Origin: VGKU01 sp964388785
GTDB lineage: Bacteria; Patescibacteriota; Patescibacteriia; UBA9934; GWF2-40-263
Assembly: GCA_964388785.1 (NCBI GenBank)
Contig: CAYMBX010000026.1
Location: forward strand, 1-14,205
Direction: 5' to 3'
Length of the DNA: 14,205 nt
Part shown: positions 11,886 to 14,205 of the stretch, one piece after another
How positions within the stretch are numbered: position 1 is the stretch's first letter
Layout of the letters: each line of letters opens with the position of its first letter
The notes under the pieces: generated by a model
Database searches by the model: none
What the model saw: only the letters and a program-made list of their open reading frames with translations
Told to the model about the DNA's origin: nothing
Program-made: the position numbers and the translations under genes

Positions 11886-14205
11886 TTATTTAAGCAACAA
11901 TCCGAAAAATGCATCGGTGTCGTTATCAAAGACGACGTCTGTGAGATCGTGTGATTTCCAAACCACCTCTTTTTCTTCGGGAACATGCACAGAAATCGCC
12001 GTGGTACGATCGATCGTGCCAGCTTGTTTCTGAATCGTCAACGAATAGGTTGATGTTGGTTCAATGCCGATCGCTGCTTTGAGGCGCTCTTGCCACGCGA
12101 CTGATTGCTCAAACGCATTGAACGGCAACCGATAGCGGAAGCTCGTCGTCCATGTTTCACCGGGAGCTGTGAGAACCCAATTGCCAAAAACGGTTTTGCC
12201 CTGTTCCTCATAGATGTCCGTTCTGCTCTCCTCATGTATGGAGGAAGTCATTGCCGCAAATTCCAAATCATCATCGATGGTCCAATGCGCTTCAGGAGTT
12301 TCAAACAAGGTATCGTCCGGGACCCGGAAACCATGTGCTTCCAGAAGCGTGCTCCCTTTTGGAACATACAGACGCATGTAGTTCACGTTGTTGACCCCGG
12401 AGAATACCATTCCGCTGAGCCCTTGGTGTTCACGTGTCACCGTCACGGTGTTGATGATCGATCCGTCTTCATTGATTTCCACATCTACCTTTACGTGTTC
12501 TTTGATTACACTGTCCGTTTTTCCACCACCCACGTTTGAATTCACCAACAGCAGATAGTCTTTTTCAGAGGGTTGAATCGCACCGCCCCAACGGTGTGCG
12601 AGGATTGCACGCTGCATGTGCTCATCCGTAAAGTACAGTTGGATCTCTTTTTGTGTCAGTCCGGTTGAGAGATGATCGATGAGGGTGAGAAATTGTTCGG
12701 GATCATCTTCGAGTGCGCGTTGTACCAACTTAGGTGCCAGATCGCCGATGAATTGTTTCGGTTTGTTTTCTTCCCGATCGTATTCCACCTCAACGATTTT
12801 TTGTGCCTCGAACAAAAAGTTTTCTGCATCGATCGTCCGTCCGTAGTCTGGCATGTCGATCGGGCCAAGCAGTCCGATCAAATCCGCGACATAGGTGGCA
12901 TTGATGGCGATCACCCCGTCTATACTTGGTCCACCCGCATCGCGGTAAAATTCAATGATCTGTCTTGCACTCGTGGGAAAATCCGGGAACCAGTTTGCAT
13001 CTTGGAATTCCCAGCGTGCATTAATGAGTTGAAGTGGTTTGGGTGCAACACGCGATTCTCGCAACAGTCCTTGCAGATCATAGGTGCCCCCGCCCGGGAC
13101 CGAAAGATGTTCCATGACCCCGTCGCGCACTTTGAGTTCCGCAAAGCTTCCCATGAATCCTCCCGTGGCTCGAATCTCCGTATTGTTTTGAAAGACAAGC
13201 AAATAGCGTTTAGTGGATGTTCCTCCAAGAATGTTCACAGCGAGATCGCTGAGTTCGTCAAACTGTGTCAGCGTTTCCAAAATGTGGGGCAACCGGATGC
13301 GCATTTCCTCGAACGTTGCGCGATAGGCGTCAGGAATGATTTCCGGATTGACTTCCGCGAGCAGTTCGTTCGCCCGGGAGAGGTGAGGGAGTGCCGTGCG
13401 CAGATAGGATTGCAACAGACGGATGCGAGAAACCGGCGTGGGATTGGTTTCAGAAGCAAGGGCGCTCACCGCTTGGGTCAGATAGGATCCAGCGGTGGTG
13501 AGGTGTTCTCCGGCTGAGACGAGGTTCTTTCCGGCGGAGAGTCGGGTTTTGGCGGCAGGAATAGCTGAAAGAAGTAGCGATGTACCTACGCCGATTTCTT
13601 CGATAGAAGACTGCGCGCGTGAAAAGCGTGTGTTGGCGTTGGAAAATGCAGTTGCGGCGCCGGCATCTTCTTTTGCAGCCGCGGCATCTGTTCCGGACTT
13701 GAGATAAGAAAACGCTTCCTGCGAGACCGTTTCAATTTGGGATTTGGTTTGACGCAATCCGCTCACCACGTTCATCGCATGCAGTGGGAGGACGAACACA
13801 AACGAAATGAGGATGAAGACGCCGACCGGCCGAAGGAGGGGAAAAGAAAAGGAAGCTGGAGCGGTCGGAGACGTTTGCATTTGTAAATCTTCTGGCTCGA
13901 ATTCCACCAAATCGCTTTCGTCTTCTTCGTCTGGTTCCTCTTCGGGAAGATCAAAATAGGTGAATAAATTTTCTGGAATTTGTTTGGGAAGAAATTGATC
14001 AAGGGAAATGGGGGATTGATTCGGTAGACGAATGTTCGCAAATGAAATGGGAGAAAAAATCATCAGCCGTTCCGGTTTTTGTACGACAAGATCCTCCTGC
14101 ATTTGGGAGGAAATGGCATGCGCATCCAGTGTTAAGGAGTTTTGCGGCTCAGAGGCAAGGTGGGCGGTTTCTCTCAGACGAGGATGGAGCAGATTGAGAC
14201 GGATG
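11886..14205 (-). CDS. DUF4012 domain membrane protein (N-terminus outside window)
   Basis: A large membrane-anchored protein of at least 772 residues in the window. The first ATG in the window is at 14100-14102, but it has no ribosome site. The frame is open from there to the window end with plausible protein sequence, so the true start is probably beyond 14205. Numbered from that ATG, there is an acidic cytoplasmic segment (52-74), one TM helix (about 90-110), a long Ala/Ser/Leu-rich helical region (115-285) and then the DUF4012 core. The core is recognised by KRYLLVFQNNTEIRATGGFM (299-317), GGGTYDLQG and FPDFPTSARQIIEFY. DUF4012 proteins are common in CPR and some Gram-positive genomes and often occur near polysaccharide or cell-surface genes; their biochemical role is not established. 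The next gene follows after 5 bases. Confidence 0.87.
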   Translation of the reverse strand, partial: IRLNLLHPRLRETAHLASEPQNSLTLDAHAISSQMQEDLVVQKPERLMIFSPISFANIRLPNQSPISLDQFLPKQIPENLFTYFDLPEEEPDEEDESDLVEFEPEDLQMQTSPTAPASFSFPLLRPVGVFILISFVFVLPLHAMNVVSGLRQTKSQIETVSQEAFSYLKSGTDAAAAKEDAGAATAFSNANTRFSRAQSSIEEIGVGTSLLLSAIPAAKTRLSAGKNLVSAGEHLTTAGSYLTQAVSALASETNPTPVSRIRLLQSYLRTALPHLSRANELLAEVNPEIIPDAYRATFEEMRIRLPHILETLTQFDELSDLAVNILGGTSTKRYLLVFQNNTEIRATGGFMGSFAELKVRDGVMEHLSVPGGGTYDLQGLLRESRVAPKPLQLINARWEFQDANWFPDFPTSARQIIEFYRDAGGPSIDGVIAINATYVADLIGLLGPIDMPDYGRTIDAENFLFEAQKIVEVEYDREENKPKQFIGDLAPKLVQRALEDDPEQFLTLIDHLSTGLTQKEIQLYFTDEHMQRAILAHRWGGAIQPSEKDYLLLVNSNVGGGKTDSVIKEHVKVDVEINEDGSIINTVTVTREHQGLSGMVFSGVNNVNYMRLYVPKGSTLLEAHGFRVPDDTLFETPEAHWTIDDDLEFAAMTSSIHEESRTDIYEEQGKTVFGNWVLTAPGETWTTSFRYRLPFNAFEQSVAWQERLKAAIGIEPTSTYSLTIQKQAGTIDRTTAISVHVPEEKEVVWKSHDLTDVVFDNDTDAFFGLLLK

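Overview
The window reads as one stretch of bacterial chromosome in which every supported gene is on the minus strand. It has two parts that differ in composition. Positions 1 to about 9,750 are clearly GC-rich and hold an ABC-transporter/envelope cluster. Positions about 9,770 to 14,205 are less GC-rich and hold two large surface or membrane proteins of a style I associate with Patescibacteria (CPR): a DUF4012 protein, and a single-pass protein built of repeated beta-rich ectodomains. A Patescibacteria-like host is therefore the best guess, with moderate confidence. The GC-rich cluster could be native or acquired. TGA is used as a stop (at 701 and 4308), which argues against the TGA=Gly code of Gracilibacteria-type lineages.

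Reading in the direction of transcription (right to left): the DUF4012 protein (11886 to beyond the window end) and a membrane-anchored repeat protein (10063-11880) form a pair 5 bp apart. A 424-bp gene-free gap follows. It contains three adjacent stem-loops (9868-10000) and a good sigma70-type promoter (9754-9782). Next come a large Cys-rich lipoprotein with a binding-protein-like body and a degenerate OmpA-like tail (7647-9638) and a vWA-domain lipoprotein (6883-7623), closed by a long hairpin. Then come a membrane-anchored binding protein fused to an OmpA-like domain (5200-6765), a two-TM coiled-coil protein (4308-5186) and a PspA/IM30-like coiled-coil protein (3368-4261). A leader rich in hairpins precedes a NitT/TauT-type substrate-binding lipoprotein (1967-3205), which ends in an intrinsic terminator. 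A REP-like palindromic element and then the matching permease (701-1753) and ATPase (1-708, cut by the window edge) complete the cluster.

The cluster looks like a modified NitT/TauT-type ABC importer whose binding function has multiplied into three divergent proteins. One is a plain lipoprotein, one is TM-anchored with OmpA, and one is a lipoprotein with an OmpA-like tail. They are combined with a vWA adaptor and PspA-type membrane-remodelling partners. Substrate and role cannot be read from the sequence; an envelope-sensing or envelope-maintenance function is an inference.

The most striking non-coding signal is in the gap. Two hairpins with perfect 17-bp and 16-bp stems carry 11-nt loops that are exact reverse complements of each other, and the complementarity reaches 15 nt when the closing base pairs are included. 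Between them lies a third hairpin. This looks like a designed kissing-loop or cruciform pair, and I do not recognise it as a known family.
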